The position numbers and the translations under genes were made by a program. A model generated the notes under the pieces. That model saw only the letters and a program-made list of their open reading frames with translations. It did no database searches and was not told the origin of the DNA. From Candidatus Thioglobus vulcanius (GTDB lineage: Bacteria; Pseudomonadota; Gammaproteobacteria; PS1; Pseudothioglobaceae): 31,899 nucleotides of DNA. Where the stretch lies: NCBI GenBank assembly GCA_910595855.1, contig CAJVCJ010000010.1, positions 1-31,899 on the forward strand, in the 5' to 3' direction. Below are positions 17,567 to 26,340 of this stretch, piece after piece (position 1 is the first letter of the stretch; every line of letters begins with the position of its first letter).

Positions 17567-18505
17567 ATGAAGAAGCTATTGTTACTATTGAGTTTATTGC
17601 CACTGTTTTCACAAGCAGCTGATTACGAAAAAGTAAGTGTAGAGGTGACTGCTGAACATCTAAATGGCAGTGCGTACTATATCCCAGGTTTATCGGGCTC
17701 TGCAACAGAATACGAAGGCTTTATTTCTAATGCTGGTTTTGTCATAACCAACGAAGGTGTAGTTGTATTTGATGGCCTAGGCACACCTTCATTGGCCGAC
17801 GCCATGCTCAAGGAAATTCGTAAGCTAACCGACAAGCCGATTAAACTGGTAATTGTAAGTCATTATCATGCAGACCATATCTATGGCTTGCAAGTGTTTA
17901 AAGAGCAGGGTGCGCAAATTTGGGCACCTAAAGGCACTTGGGATTATCTAGATTCAGAAACAGCAGAAAGCCTACTAGACTCAAGACGTACCGCGTTATA
18001 TCCTTGGGTAAATGATGAAACCTATCTAGTCAAGCCCGACCGTATTATTGACCAAGACACTGAATTTTCATTAGGTGATAATCAATTCTTATTGACTTAT
18101 TTTGGCAAGGTCCATTCAGAAGGTGATATGTCTCTTTTGAGCTTAAACGATCAAACACTTTATAGCGGCGATCTAATCTTTGAAGGTCGCATTCCTTTTG
18201 TGGGCGATGCTCACATTATTAAGTGGGCAAAAACACTAGACCGACTACGCAATATTGAAATGGAATATTTTGTTCCTGGCCATGGAATGGCCTCAGACCA
18301 GCCCCAAGAGACCATGGATTTAACCTATCGATATCTCAATTTCTTGATTAAGCAGTTAAGCGTTGCCGTTGATGAAATGACACCATTTGATGAAACTTAC
18401 ACGGCAATCGATTGGTCAGAATTCGAAGATGAGCCAGCTTTTGATGTGGCAAATCGCAAGAACGCATATGCTGTATATTTGTATTTAGAGCGTGTGCTAG
18501 ATTAG
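17567..18505 (+). CDS. exported metallo-beta-lactamase-fold hydrolase, SoxH-like
   Basis: This 312-residue protein has a clear Sec signal peptide (MKKLLLLLSLLPLFSQA, cleavage about residue 17), so it acts in the periplasm. The zinc motif HYHADH is at 99-104, with further ligands H183 in GKVHSEGD, D202 in YSGDLIF and the histidine of VPGHG. The overall layout, with GFISNAGFVIT before the metal motif, is shared with SoxH-like and quinoprotein-relay zinc hydrolases. SoxH genes occur in some sox clusters but their substrate is not settled. The gene shares a probable transcript with bioA, and its stop is 3 bases from the convergent priA. Confidence 0.72.
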   Translation: MKKLLLLLSLLPLFSQAADYEKVSVEVTAEHLNGSAYYIPGLSGSATEYEGFISNAGFVITNEGVVVFDGLGTPSLADAMLKEIRKLTDKPIKLVIVSHYHADHIYGLQVFKEQGAQIWAPKGTWDYLDSETAESLLDSRRTALYPWVNDETYLVKPDRIIDQDTEFSLGDNQFLLTYFGKVHSEGDMSLLSLNDQTLYSGDLIFEGRIPFVGDAHIIKWAKTLDRLRNIEMEYFVPGHGMASDQPQETMDLTYRYLNFLIKQLSVAVDEMTPFDETYTAIDWSEFEDEPAFDVANRKNAYAVYLYLERVLD

Positions 18506-18508
18506 CTA

Positions 18509-20470
18509 TCAATCAATCGGATCAACATCCAGATACCAGCGTACTTTATTTTTGAGTTTAATAGTGTCAACGTGTTGATTAAAGGTGGCCAACATCTGAT
18601 GAAGTGCCGATCGATCGTTTGATTGTAGGTATAGGTTAAAGTAATAATAGTCAGCTTTTTTCTCAATCGAGTTGGCTACAGGGCCCCAGATTTCTACCGT
18701 ATCCATGTTGATATTTTTAAGCAATCCAGCTACCTCTTGTAAAAATTCCTGAGCATTTTGCTTATTTTTAGCATTGGCACAAAGTAGTGCTTGATGGGCA
18801 AAAGGTGGCATTGCAGCACTCATACGTTGCTTAAGTAGGCCACTAGCAAACTGAGTATATCGATTAGACAATACATAATTAAACATTGGATGGTCTGGGT
18901 AGCGTGTTTGAATCACCACTTCGCCTTGTTCTAGCCCTCTGCCCGCACGTCCAGATACTTGAATGAGCAGCTGAGCCAAATACTCCGTTGCACGAAAGTT
19001 AATGGATAAAAATCCACCGTCAATGTCTAAAATTCCAACCATGGCTAAATTTGAAAAATCATGACCTTTGGCCAGCATTTGAGTGCCAACAATAATGCAA
19101 GGATCGCCTGAGTTTATTTTTTCTAAATGTTGCGCTAGGGCTTTTTTACGCCTAGTAGTATCACGATCAATTCTGATAATTGGTGTATCAGGAAAATGTG
19201 AACCAAGTGTTTCTTCAAGTCGCTCAGTGCCGTAGCCATATACCTCAAGGGTAGATTGGGAGCAATCAGGGCAAGTTTGTTCTGGCATTTTTTCATCACC
19301 ACAATGGTGACATTTAAGGCGATTAATATGACGATGATAAATCATCGAAGCATTGCAGTGGCTACATTCAGATTTCCAGCCACACTCCGTGCAAAAATAC
19401 ACTGGTGCATAACCGCGACGGTTAATAAACAGCATAACCTGCCTTCCCTTGGCAAGATATTGTTGCATTTTTTCAATTAATAATTTTGATAGAGCCCCGT
19501 CAAAATTACTTCGCATATCAATTAAGCTTACTTTTGGCATGATAGCGCCACCTGCTCGATTGGCCAATGTTAGGCGTGTGAGCTTATTATCCATGGCATT
19601 TTTTAAGCTTTCTAACGAGGGTGTTGCAGTGCCAAGTACTAGCGGGATGTCGGCTTGTTTTGCGCGAATAAAGCTTAAATCACGAGCGGAATAGCGGAAG
19701 CTTGATTGTTGCTTAAAAGAGCCGTCATGCTCTTCATCAACAATGATTAAGCCTAAATTAGGCATTGGTGCAAAAATAGCACTACGCGTACCCAAGATAA
19801 CGCCAGCTTGAGTTTCTTTAGCCAATAAATAGGCATCGAGTTTTTGAGTCTCATTGAGCTGTGAATGAATGGCAACTACGCGTGTATCAAGGCGTGATTC
19901 AAATCTAGAAATCATTTGTGGAGTAAGGCCAATCTCTGGCACTAAGACTAACACCTGTTTTCCTTGGTTAAGAATTTCTTGAGTAATTCGTAAATAAACT
20001 TCGGTTTTTCCACTACCAGTTACGCCATGTAGTAAAAATCCATGATAAGCATTTTTCTTAGCAAGAATAACCTTGATGGCACGATCTTGCTCTTCAGTAA
20101 TATCAAAATCAGGCGCTTGAATTTTGTTTGGTAATCCGATGACTTTTTTAATCACTGCGGGTTTACCAAGGCGCAAATTTTTAGGCATTGCGGCTAATAG
20201 AACCTCGCCAATTGGGTGATGGTAATATTTGGCAGCCCAGAATAAAAAATTTAAAATTGGCGCATCCAAAATTGGTGATTCATCCAGAACTTCTTCAACA
20301 GATTTTAGTTTTTTAAACTCGCTTTTGTCTTTATTGCTAAGCACAATGCCTATGACTTTTTTGGCGCCAAAAGACACTTTGACTCGTACACCAGCTTCTA
20401 TCTCTTGATCATAAAGGTAATCAAAGGTTCGGTGTAATGGGACAGAAATTGCAACTTCAACGATTGCCAT
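18509..20470 (-). CDS. priA: primosomal protein N' (replication restart helicase)
   Basis: PriA is the 3'-to-5' helicase that recognises stalled forks and starts reloading of DnaB. The N-terminal DNA-binding domain begins VEVAISVPLHRTFDY. The Walker A motif is HGVTGSGKTEVY from 148, and the Walker B box DEEH is at 245-248. The paired zinc sites with eight cysteines (CTECGWKSECSHC and CHHCGDEKMPEQTCPDC) lie between the helicase lobes, followed by GTQMLAKGHDF and QVSGRAGRG. At 653 residues it is shorter than E. coli PriA (732), mainly between domains, with no motif missing. Confidence 0.97.
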   Translation of the reverse strand: MAIVEVAISVPLHRTFDYLYDQEIEAGVRVKVSFGAKKVIGIVLSNKDKSEFKKLKSVEEVLDESPILDAPILNFLFWAAKYYHHPIGEVLLAAMPKNLRLGKPAVIKKVIGLPNKIQAPDFDITEEQDRAIKVILAKKNAYHGFLLHGVTGSGKTEVYLRITQEILNQGKQVLVLVPEIGLTPQMISRFESRLDTRVVAIHSQLNETQKLDAYLLAKETQAGVILGTRSAIFAPMPNLGLIIVDEEHDGSFKQQSSFRYSARDLSFIRAKQADIPLVLGTATPSLESLKNAMDNKLTRLTLANRAGGAIMPKVSLIDMRSNFDGALSKLLIEKMQQYLAKGRQVMLFINRRGYAPVYFCTECGWKSECSHCNASMIYHRHINRLKCHHCGDEKMPEQTCPDCSQSTLEVYGYGTERLEETLGSHFPDTPIIRIDRDTTRRKKALAQHLEKINSGDPCIIVGTQMLAKGHDFSNLAMVGILDIDGGFLSINFRATEYLAQLLIQVSGRAGRGLEQGEVVIQTRYPDHPMFNYVLSNRYTQFASGLLKQRMSAAMPPFAHQALLCANAKNKQNAQEFLQEVAGLLKNINMDTVEIWGPVANSIEKKADYYYFNLYLQSNDRSALHQMLATFNQHVDTIKLKNKVRWYLDVDPID

Positions 20471-20489
20471 TAAGAGCTAAATTAATGCG

Positions 20490-20508
20490 ATAAAATAAAT
20501 CATTTTAT
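20490..20508. promoter_or_regulatory. face-to-face -10-like elements between priA and ybeY
   Basis: An inverted repeat (ATAAAAT, 5-base spacer, ATTTTAT) places a TAAAAT hexamer on each strand: 20491-20496 pointing to ybeY and 20502-20507 pointing to priA. Each lies about 28 to 32 bases from its start codon. The 54-base gap has no clear -35 elements, so this is a positional guess. Confidence 0.3.
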
Positions 20509-20524
20509 TCTTAAAAACCCAACT

Positions 20525-20965
20525 ATGGTTGTCATTCAAAACAGTATTAAAGATACCTCTATCAATGAAGAAAACTTAATCGATACATTGCAGCAAGTGA
20601 TTAATGATCTTGGCAAGGGTGAAAGTGAATTACTAATTCGTATGGTTGGTAAGAATGAAATTAAAAATTTAAACAAAACCTATCGAAACCAAGATAAGCC
20701 AACTAACGTACTATCATTTCCTAGCGACTTACCAATTGAAATTGATGAGGAGATTTTGGGTGATGTGGTGATTTGCCTCGAAGTGGTAAAACAAGAAGCA
20801 CAAGATCAGCAAAAAACATTTTTAGATCATCTGACTCATATGGCTGTCCACGGTACGCTACATCTACTGGGTTATGACCATATTGAGGATGATCAGGCAA
20901 AAATCATGGAAAGCTTAGAAGTGAAAATTCTAGATCGTTTACAAGTAAAAAATCCATACTTATAA
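20525..20965 (+). CDS. ybeY: endoribonuclease YbeY
   Basis: YbeY is a zinc-dependent metalloprotein needed for 16S rRNA 3'-end maturation and 70S quality control. The signature HGTLHLLGYDH is intact, giving three zinc ligands H109, H113 and H119. NVLSFPSDLP near 61-70 and the LGDVVIC segment also match. The 146-residue length is normal. In many gammaproteobacteria ybeY lies beside phoH (ybeZ) and the corC-like gene; here it stands alone, divergent from priA and convergent with tilS. Confidence 0.95.
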   Translation: MVVIQNSIKDTSINEENLIDTLQQVINDLGKGESELLIRMVGKNEIKNLNKTYRNQDKPTNVLSFPSDLPIEIDEEILGDVVICLEVVKQEAQDQQKTFLDHLTHMAVHGTLHLLGYDHIEDDQAKIMESLEVKILDRLQVKNPYL

Positions 20966-20982
20966 AAAATTTTTGAAAACTA

Positions 20983-22164
20983 CTATTCTGCGTGTTCCAT
21001 GTGCCCAAGTCGCTCCATGGCACGTAATTCATCATTAATATAGTACATTTTTAATGAATTTCGCTCCCATGGCGGGATTCCAGCTTCTTGCAAGACCTTT
21101 TTAAGGGATTGCGAGTGTTTTTTCCCGGGTAATTTAATGCGTAGACCTTCGATACGATAGCGAATAGAAAAATTTGGTAAATTTTCTAAATCGGCCTGAA
21201 TAGGGCATTCATCTAAATTATTGTCTTCTCGCTCATCAATAAAATACAACTGCGACTGATAGCGTCTAATTTTAAAATCACCCCATTGCACCAAGGGGCT
21301 GGCGTCAGCTTTTGCACCGATTAAATCAATAATTTGATTCATAATCTTATCACTAGGAGATAAAAAGCCAAGACCATTTAAATGGTGGCGTAGAACATTC
21401 TTCATGCGATGAGTTTCAAGCTTGATTAGCGCTTCAATTTGAATACGACCATTGTCGTTAATGATGTTGTTTGCCAATAGATCAATATTGGATAGCTCTC
21501 GTGTAAGCTTAAGTGCTTCAGATTGATGTTTGGCGCTTCTAGCTAAGGTTTTTGTTAAATTTTTATACACCTTTTCAAGAGCCGGAATGATATCAATACG
21601 CAGGTAATTACGCCTAAAATTGGTATTTTTGTTGCTATCGTCTTCAATCCAGTTGAGTTTATGCTTATTTGCATAATCCAAAATTTGCTGCTTTTCAATG
21701 GTTAACATTGGTCGATAATGCCATCCTCTTCCTAAGGTTTTTTGCCTAGGCATACTGGCAAGTCCTGCTACACCTGAGCCACGAAACAATTGCAACAACA
21801 ATGTTTCTGCTTGATCATTTTGATGGTGTGCAGTGCACAAAACTTCATTATCTTTTAAATCACACGATAGTGAAAAATAACGTTTTTTACGTGCACTTTC
21901 CTCAATGTTAGTTAGTTTTTCTAGATTAATATCAATATTTTTATAGGGAATATTGAGTTTTACACATAAATTTTGACAAAACAGATGCCACTCATTGCAA
22001 TGCTTGGAGAGATGATGATTACAATGAATAGCTCTTAGAGAATCAGGATAGTGGTTGTGTAAATAATGCAGTAATACAATTGAATCGACGCCACCACTTA
22101 GACCAAGAACAATTTGCTTGCCCTCGAGATAAGAATCTTTATTCTTTAAACTTTCCAAAGCCAA
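20983..22164 (-). CDS. tilS: tRNA(Ile)-lysidine synthetase
   Basis: TilS attaches lysine to C34 of tRNA-Ile2(CAU), switching its codon from AUG to AUA. The N-type ATPase P-loop SGGVDS is at about 23-28, followed by [29 protein letters not shown], and WIEDDSN near 184. The C-terminal domain ends with the tRNA-binding GIPPWERN segment. The substrate tRNA is encoded in this window at 5702-5778. The start is TTG at 22164 or TTG at 22158, both inside the end of accA; no ATG is available before the P-loop. accA next to tilS is also seen in Pseudomonas. Confidence 0.94.
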   Translation of the reverse strand: MALESLKNKDSYLEGKQIVLGLSGGVDSIVLLHYLHNHYPDSLRAIHCNHHLSKHCNEWHLFCQNLCVKLNIPYKNIDINLEKLTNIEESARKKRYFSLSCDLKDNEVLCTAHHQNDQAETLLLQLFRGSGVAGLASMPRQKTLGRGWHYRPMLTIEKQQILDYANKHKLNWIEDDSNKNTNFRRNYLRIDIIPALEKVYKNLTKTLARSAKHQSEALKLTRELSNIDLLANNIINDNGRIQIEALIKLETHRMKNVLRHHLNGLGFLSPSDKIMNQIIDLIGAKADASPLVQWGDFKIRRYQSQLYFIDEREDNNLDECPIQADLENLPNFSIRYRIEGLRIKLPGKKHSQSLKKVLQEAGIPPWERNSLKMYYINDELRAMERLGHMEHAE

Positions 22165-23089
22165 GTAGTTTTTCTTGTCTGTTAAGTAACAATTCTTCTG
22201 TTGACAGCTTTTTGATGCTGTTCAATTCTTCGATTAATGCAGATCTTAGCAAGGTTTTTGCTTCACTTGGATCACGATGTATACCGCCTAATGGCTCATT
22301 GATAACAACATCAACTAAGCCTTCTTTTTTCAGATGGACAGAAGTTAGTTTAAGTGACTCTGCAGCTAAATTAGCTTTTGATGCATCCTTATAAAGAATA
22401 GAGGCACAGCCTTCTGGTGAGATAACTGAATAAATGCTATATTCAAACATCATCATTGTATCTGCTACACCAATGGCTAAAGCGCCACCAGACCCACCTT
22501 CGCCAATGACTACTGAAATAATTGGTGTAGCCAGTGTTGACATTTCGAATAGATTTTTAGCAATGGCTTCAGATTGGCCGCGTTCTTCCGCACCGATTCC
22601 TGGATAGGCACCTGGCGTATCAATAAATGTAATGATAGGCATGTTAAATTTTTCTGCCATTTTCATTAGGCGTAAAGCCTTTCGATATCCTTCAGGGCGT
22701 GGCATTCCAAAATTGTATTTAAGTTTTTCTTGAGTTGATCGGCCTTTTTGCTGGCCAATGAACATAACTGGTTGGCCGTCTAGCTTTGCAATACCGCCTA
22801 CAATCGCATGATCATCACCATATGCTCGATCGCCATGTAATTCAGTAAATTCTTCAAATACATCATTAATATAATCTAACGTGTAAAGGCGTTTTGGGTG
22901 GCGTGCTAATTGTGAAATTTGCCAATCAGATAATGAAGAGAATATCTTTTTAGTGAGCGCAATGCTTTTTGTCTGTAGCGCCTCCAATTCTTCGACGATA
23001 TCAACTTTTACTTTAATATCGTGGAGTGCTTCAATTTTCCCTTCTAAGTCAGCAATCGGCTGTTCGAAATCAAGATAGTCTAAATTCAT
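22139..23089 (-). CDS. accA: acetyl-CoA carboxylase carboxyltransferase subunit alpha
   Basis: AccA pairs with AccD to transfer the carboxyl group from biotin to acetyl-CoA, making malonyl-CoA for fatty-acid synthesis. The N-terminus ([17 protein letters not shown]) and the crotonase-type core ([74 protein letters not shown]) are fully conserved. The 316-residue length is standard. It overlaps tilS by about 26 bp and has a plausible extended -10 promoter upstream. Confidence 0.98.
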   Translation of the reverse strand: MNLDYLDFEQPIADLEGKIEALHDIKVKVDIVEELEALQTKSIALTKKIFSSLSDWQISQLARHPKRLYTLDYINDVFEEFTELHGDRAYGDDHAIVGGIAKLDGQPVMFIGQQKGRSTQEKLKYNFGMPRPEGYRKALRLMKMAEKFNMPIITFIDTPGAYPGIGAEERGQSEAIAKNLFEMSTLATPIISVVIGEGGSGGALAIGVADTMMMFEYSIYSVISPEGCASILYKDASKANLAAESLKLTSVHLKKEGLVDVVINEPLGGIHRDPSEAKTLLRSALIEELNSIKKLSTEELLLNRQEKLLGFGKFKE

Positions 23090-23096
23090 ATCGCGT

Positions 23097-23102
23097 TATA
23101 AT
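23097..23102 (+). promoter_or_regulatory. -10 element of a likely LysE-family gene promoter
   Basis: TATAAT on the plus strand, 32 bases before the start at 23135. The -35 would fall inside the accA start region and is not convincing. Confidence 0.35.
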
Positions 23103-23124
23103 CGTTATTTTGAATAATATTTAA

Positions 23125-23133
23125 ATTATAGCA
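23125..23133 (-). promoter_or_regulatory. extended -10 promoter of accA
   Basis: On the minus strand TGCTATAAT is a perfect extended -10 (TGn followed by TATAAT), 36 bases before the accA start. It abuts the start codon of the divergent exporter gene, so the accA promoter runs into that coding region. No consensus -35 is seen, as is common for extended -10 promoters. Confidence 0.55.
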
Positions 23134-23134
23134 G

Positions 23135-23743
23135 ATGGACTTACTCACGCTACTATCTTTAGCCTTTGCAACATTTGTTTATGCAATCTCTCCAGGGCCT
23201 GGATTGTTTGCTGTATTGGCAACTTCAACACGCTATGGGCCTGTTGCAGCGTTGTGGCTTTCAGTAGGACATGTAATTGGCGATATCTTGTATGTATCAA
23301 TCGCTATGTTTGCGCTTAGCATCTTGGCACAAACAATCGAGCAAAGCATGGTTTATGTTAAATTTTTTGGAGCGGCATATTTACTTTATGTTGGCTATCA
23401 GCAGTGGCAATCTAAAGGGGTTAGTTTTTCTGTTAAAAATGATAAAAAATCCACACTAAAATTGTTACTTGCAGGTTTTGTGGTGGGCGGAACCAATCCA
23501 AAAACTATTATTTATTATTTGTCATTTTTGCCTATCTTTATCGATTTAAACAATCTGACACTGGCTACTGAAATTGAGGTAATTATAGTAGTTGGTATCA
23601 CTGTTTTATTTGTATTGAGCTTAGCCAATATATTGGGACTGAAGTTGCGAAAGCACATTGAAAACCCAGTTGTTATTCAAAAGGTTAATACAATCACAGG
23701 TATTACTATGATGTTGGTTGGTGTTTTTGTGGCCTTATACTAG
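23135..23743 (+). CDS. LysE/RhtB-family amino-acid exporter
   Basis: This 202-residue integral membrane protein has about six hydrophobic segments, the family layout for LysE/RhtB amino-acid or homoserine exporters. The family signature near the N-terminus (AISPGPGLFAVLATSTRYG, residues 17-35) is clear, and VVGGTNPKTIIYYLSFLPIF in the middle matches the usual NPK motif. The substrate cannot be told from sequence. It is followed by a likely terminator, so it forms a single-gene unit. Confidence 0.9.
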   Translation: MDLLTLLSLAFATFVYAISPGPGLFAVLATSTRYGPVAALWLSVGHVIGDILYVSIAMFALSILAQTIEQSMVYVKFFGAAYLLYVGYQQWQSKGVSFSVKNDKKSTLKLLLAGFVVGGTNPKTIIYYLSFLPIFIDLNNLTLATEIEVIIVVGITVLFVLSLANILGLKLRKHIENPVVIQKVNTITGITMMLVGVFVALY

Positions 23744-23796
23744 TCATTAAGTATGACTGAATTTTGGATTTATTTGTCTTTCTAATGCTATTGTTG

Positions 23797-23826
23797 GCGC
23801 TTAATAATATTAAATTAAGTGTTTTT
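23797..23826 (+). terminator. probable terminator of the LysE-family gene
   Basis: GCGCTTAAT pairs with ATTAAGTGT (two G-T wobbles) around an 8-base loop, and the 3' arm runs into a stretch of T. The stem is AT-rich and so only moderately stable, but its place 53 bases after the stop fits a terminator. Confidence 0.5.
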
Positions 23827-23893
23827 ATCAAGAATGACAAAGACAAAGCGTAAAATAAATAACTATGAATATTGACATAATCAAGAGAATAAC

Positions 23894-24067
23894 ATGGATG
23901 TAATTTACTGGTTAATTCCAAGTATGATTTTTGTTGGTGTTGTTCTCGTTGTGCTTTTAATGATGGGGGTTAAGAGTGGTCAGTTTGAAGATCTAGAAGG
24001 CGAAGGGCAACGCATATTGTTTGACGAAGATGTAGATGTTAAGTCGGTTGAGAAAAAAAACAAATAA
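23894..24067 (+). CDS. ccoS: cbb3-type cytochrome oxidase assembly protein CcoS
   Basis: This 57-residue protein has one N-terminal membrane segment (WLIPSMIFVGVVLVVLLMMG, residues 6-25) followed by the CcoS hallmark VKSGQFEDLEGEGQRILFDE. CcoS is required for putting heme and copper into cbb3 oxidase, the high-affinity terminal oxidase used at low oxygen. It normally sits in a ccoGHIS cluster; none of those genes is here, so it is an orphan copy between an exporter and the phosphate genes. The start is ATG with AAGAGAA upstream. The C-terminal tail is lysine-rich. Confidence 0.9.
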   Translation: MDVIYWLIPSMIFVGVVLVVLLMMGVKSGQFEDLEGEGQRILFDEDVDVKSVEKKNK

Positions 24068-24073
24068 TTAGTC

Positions 24074-24101
24074 TTGACATTCGTATGTCTTTGTAGATAA
24101 T
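24074..24101 (+). promoter_or_regulatory. sigma-70 promoter for the DUF47-pit-bolA run, with an inverted repeat on the -35
   Basis: TTGACA (24074-24079) and GATAAT (24096-24101) are 16 bases apart, and the start codon follows at 24141. An inverted repeat GACAT-TCGT-ATGTC (24076-24089) covers most of the -35 and the start of the spacer and could be a repressor site. It does not resemble a Pho box. Confidence 0.6.
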
Positions 24102-24140
24102 TCGCAATTAATTAGACAACAAAAAAACATAGGTAGCAAC

Positions 24141-24818
24141 ATGGCAAAAAGCATTATTGACGGTTTATTTGGAAAGTCTCCAATAAGCCCATTGCAGCAA
24201 CATATGACAAGTGTTCATTCTTGTATCTCTGAGTTAACGGGATTTATGGTTGCTATTCATGCCCAAGATTGGGACACGGCAGAATCAATTAGATCTTTGA
24301 TTGGCGATAAAGAAGGTGAGGCAGATAAACTTAAAAAGAAGTTGCGCATGGGTTTGCCATCAACTTTTATGATGCCTTTTTCACGTCGTGATTTATTAGA
24401 TTTATTGCTAATTCAAGATTCAATTGCTAATCTAACTAAAGATGTTTCAGGTTTAATGGTTAATCGCAAAATGAGATTGCCAGATGAGATTGCTGACGAC
24501 ATGATTGAATTAACCGATGTTTGCATTCAAACTTCAGCGGCCGCTTTGAAAGCGGTTAACGAATTGGACGAAGTGCTAGAAACTGCTTTTGGTAATCGTG
24601 AGCGCAGACTGGTTAGTTCAATTATTAGTGATATTAACGATCTAGAAAGCAGATCAGACAAAATTCAGCATGTTATTCGTACAAAACTATTTCCGTTAGA
24701 AGCTGGCCTTCCTCCTGTTGATGTGATGTTTTATTATCGCGCAGTAGAGTGGTTGGGCGAATTAGCCGATGCCGCACAAAAAGTAGGCTCACGCCTTGAA
24801 GTGTTACTTTCTAAATAG
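24141..24818 (+). CDS. DUF47 family protein, Pit accessory (PhoU-like)
   Basis: This 225-residue, largely helical cytoplasmic protein matches the DUF47 family (PF01865), PhoU-like proteins usually encoded directly before pit-type phosphate transporters and thought to regulate them. Typical features are the N-terminal SPISPLQQHM, the GDKEGEADKLKKKLRMGLPSTF segment carrying the acidic metal-binding pattern, PFSRRDLLDLL, and a second acidic motif (NDLESRSDKIQH) near residue 170. It shares a promoter with the transporter 18 bases downstream. Confidence 0.88.
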   Translation: MAKSIIDGLFGKSPISPLQQHMTSVHSCISELTGFMVAIHAQDWDTAESIRSLIGDKEGEADKLKKKLRMGLPSTFMMPFSRRDLLDLLLIQDSIANLTKDVSGLMVNRKMRLPDEIADDMIELTDVCIQTSAAALKAVNELDEVLETAFGNRERRLVSSIISDINDLESRSDKIQHVIRTKLFPLEAGLPPVDVMFYYRAVEWLGELADAAQKVGSRLEVLLSK

Positions 24819-24836
24819 CAAGCTAGAGGACTGATC

Positions 24837-26105
24837 ATGGAAATTATTGCAAATTACGGTGATATTTTACTAATGCTGGCAGTGGCATTTGGCTTATTTA
24901 TGGCTTGGGGTGTTGGTGCTAACGACGTGGCAAATGCCATGGGAACTTCGGTAGGTTCTGGCGCAATTACCATTAAGCAAGCAATTATTATTGCGGTTAT
25001 CTTTGAGTTTGCTGGCGCTATATTGGCTGGTGGCGAGGTAACAGCAACAATTCGTAAAGGTATTTTAGATGCTTCGGTCTTTACAGATAGCCCGCATTTA
25101 TTGGTTTATGGTATGTTAGCATCGCTCTTGGCAGCAGGAACTTGGCTAATGATTGCATCTAGTTTTGGCTGGCCAGTATCAACCACCCACTCAATTGTAG
25201 GCGCTATTGTTGGTTTTGGTGCAGTAGGCGTTGGTGTTGATGCGGTGGCTTGGGATAAAGTAGGTTCTATTGTCATGAGCTGGATTGTTTCACCATTGAT
25301 TGCCGGCACACTTGCCTTTATGCTGTTTAGAAGTTTGCAAAATCTAATTATTGATACCAAGCATCCATTTGATAATGCTAAAAGGTATGTACCTTTTTAT
25401 ATGTTCTTGGTGGGCTTTGTTATTTCACTGGTGACAATTTTTAAAGGGCTTAAGCATGTTGGCCTGCATTTTGATTTGGGTACTAGCTATTTGTTGGCGC
25501 TAGGCTTTGGCTTGTTGGTTATGCTGGTGGGTACTATTATTATTCGTCGCATTAAGGTTGATCCTGCTGAAAACGAAGATTTTCACTTCACTTCAATGGA
25601 AAGAATTTTTAGTGTTCTGATGATTATTACCGCAGCAGCAATGGCTTTCGCTCATGGATCTAATGATGTGGCAAATGCTATTGGCCCATTAGCAGCGATT
25701 TACAGTGTTATTGAAAGTGGTGGAATGATCGGTGCTAAGAGTGCATTGCCAGTTTGGGTATTGCTAGTTGGTGGTGGTGGTATCGTATTTGGTTTGGTCA
25801 CTTATGGCCATAAGGTAATTGCTACGATCGGTACAGGAATCACTCAGTTAACACCATCACGCGGCTTTGCTGCAACATTAGCAGCAGCATCAACGGTGGT
25901 TATTGCTTCGGGCACAGGCTTGCCAGTATCAACAACCCAAGTATTAGTGGGTGCGGTACTAGGTGTTGGTTTGGCGCGTGGTTTGGCGGCATTAGATACA
26001 CGTATGATTAATAAGATATTCCTTTCATGGCTGGTCACTTTGCCAGCTGGTGCGGTTATGTCTATTATATTTTTCTTTATACTTAAAGGCATTTTTGGAG
26101 CGTAA
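24837..26105 (+). CDS. pit: inorganic phosphate transporter, PiT family
   Basis: This 422-residue integral membrane protein belongs to the low-affinity PiT family. The two inverted halves each carry the PiT signature: GANDVANAMGTSVGSGAI near residue 28 and GSNDVANAIGPLAAIYS near residue 275. VSTTHSIVGA and VSTTQVLVGAVLG repeat the second conserved motif. There are about ten membrane segments. Its order after a DUF47 gene is the standard one. Phosphate import is probably proton-coupled, though sodium coupling cannot be excluded from sequence. Confidence 0.93.
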   Translation: MEIIANYGDILLMLAVAFGLFMAWGVGANDVANAMGTSVGSGAITIKQAIIIAVIFEFAGAILAGGEVTATIRKGILDASVFTDSPHLLVYGMLASLLAAGTWLMIASSFGWPVSTTHSIVGAIVGFGAVGVGVDAVAWDKVGSIVMSWIVSPLIAGTLAFMLFRSLQNLIIDTKHPFDNAKRYVPFYMFLVGFVISLVTIFKGLKHVGLHFDLGTSYLLALGFGLLVMLVGTIIIRRIKVDPAENEDFHFTSMERIFSVLMIITAAAMAFAHGSNDVANAIGPLAAIYSVIESGGMIGAKSALPVWVLLVGGGGIVFGLVTYGHKVIATIGTGITQLTPSRGFAATLAAASTVVIASGTGLPVSTTQVLVGAVLGVGLARGLAALDTRMINKIFLSWLVTLPAGAVMSIIFFFILKGIFGA

Positions 26106-26107
26106 TT

Positions 26108-26338
26108 ATGACATTAGATGAAATTCAAACAAAGCTAGAGGCAGCTATTGAAGGTGCAACTGTTACCATGCAGGGTGACGGCTGTAATTGCTCAACCTTA
26201 GTAGTTTCTCCGGCATTCGAAGGAATGGGGTTGTTGGCTAGGCAGAGAATGGTGTTGGCAGCTGTACGCACAGAAATTGATTCCGGTGAGTTGCATGCGC
26301 TAAGCATTAAAGCTCGCACACCTGAAGAGACCGCTTAG
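26108..26338 (+). CDS. BolA/IbaG-family protein with a CNC motif
   Basis: This 76-residue protein matches BolA/IbaG (YrbA)-type proteins, which bind monothiol glutaredoxins through shared Fe-S clusters. The family core is present: the QGDG turn, VVSPAFEGMGLLARQRMV, and HALSIKARTPEE at the C-terminus. Where many IbaG proteins have a GDGSHF turn, this one has GDGCNCS with C26 and C28. The ATG is 3 bases after the pit stop, so it is co-transcribed with phosphate uptake. The 3' end is 2 bases from the convergent cysteine-rich gene. Confidence 0.85.
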   Translation: MTLDEIQTKLEAAIEGATVTMQGDGCNCSTLVVSPAFEGMGLLARQRMVLAAVRTEIDSGELHALSIKARTPEETA

Positions 26339-26340
26339 TT

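Noticed and set aside
23871..23877. TTGACA-like hexamer just before ccoS as a -35
   Set aside because: A matching -10 would fall inside the ccoS coding region.
23872..23884. FNR-like box (TTGAC-ATA-ATCAA) upstream of ccoS
   Set aside because: Attractive for an oxygen-regulated gene, but the half-site spacing is 3 instead of 4, and it lies only 9 bases before the start codon, where a regulator could not act on a normal promoter.
23706..23921. 71-codon minus-strand open frame between the exporter and ccoS
   Set aside because: It overlaps the end of the exporter gene, the terminator and the start of ccoS, and its composition looks random.
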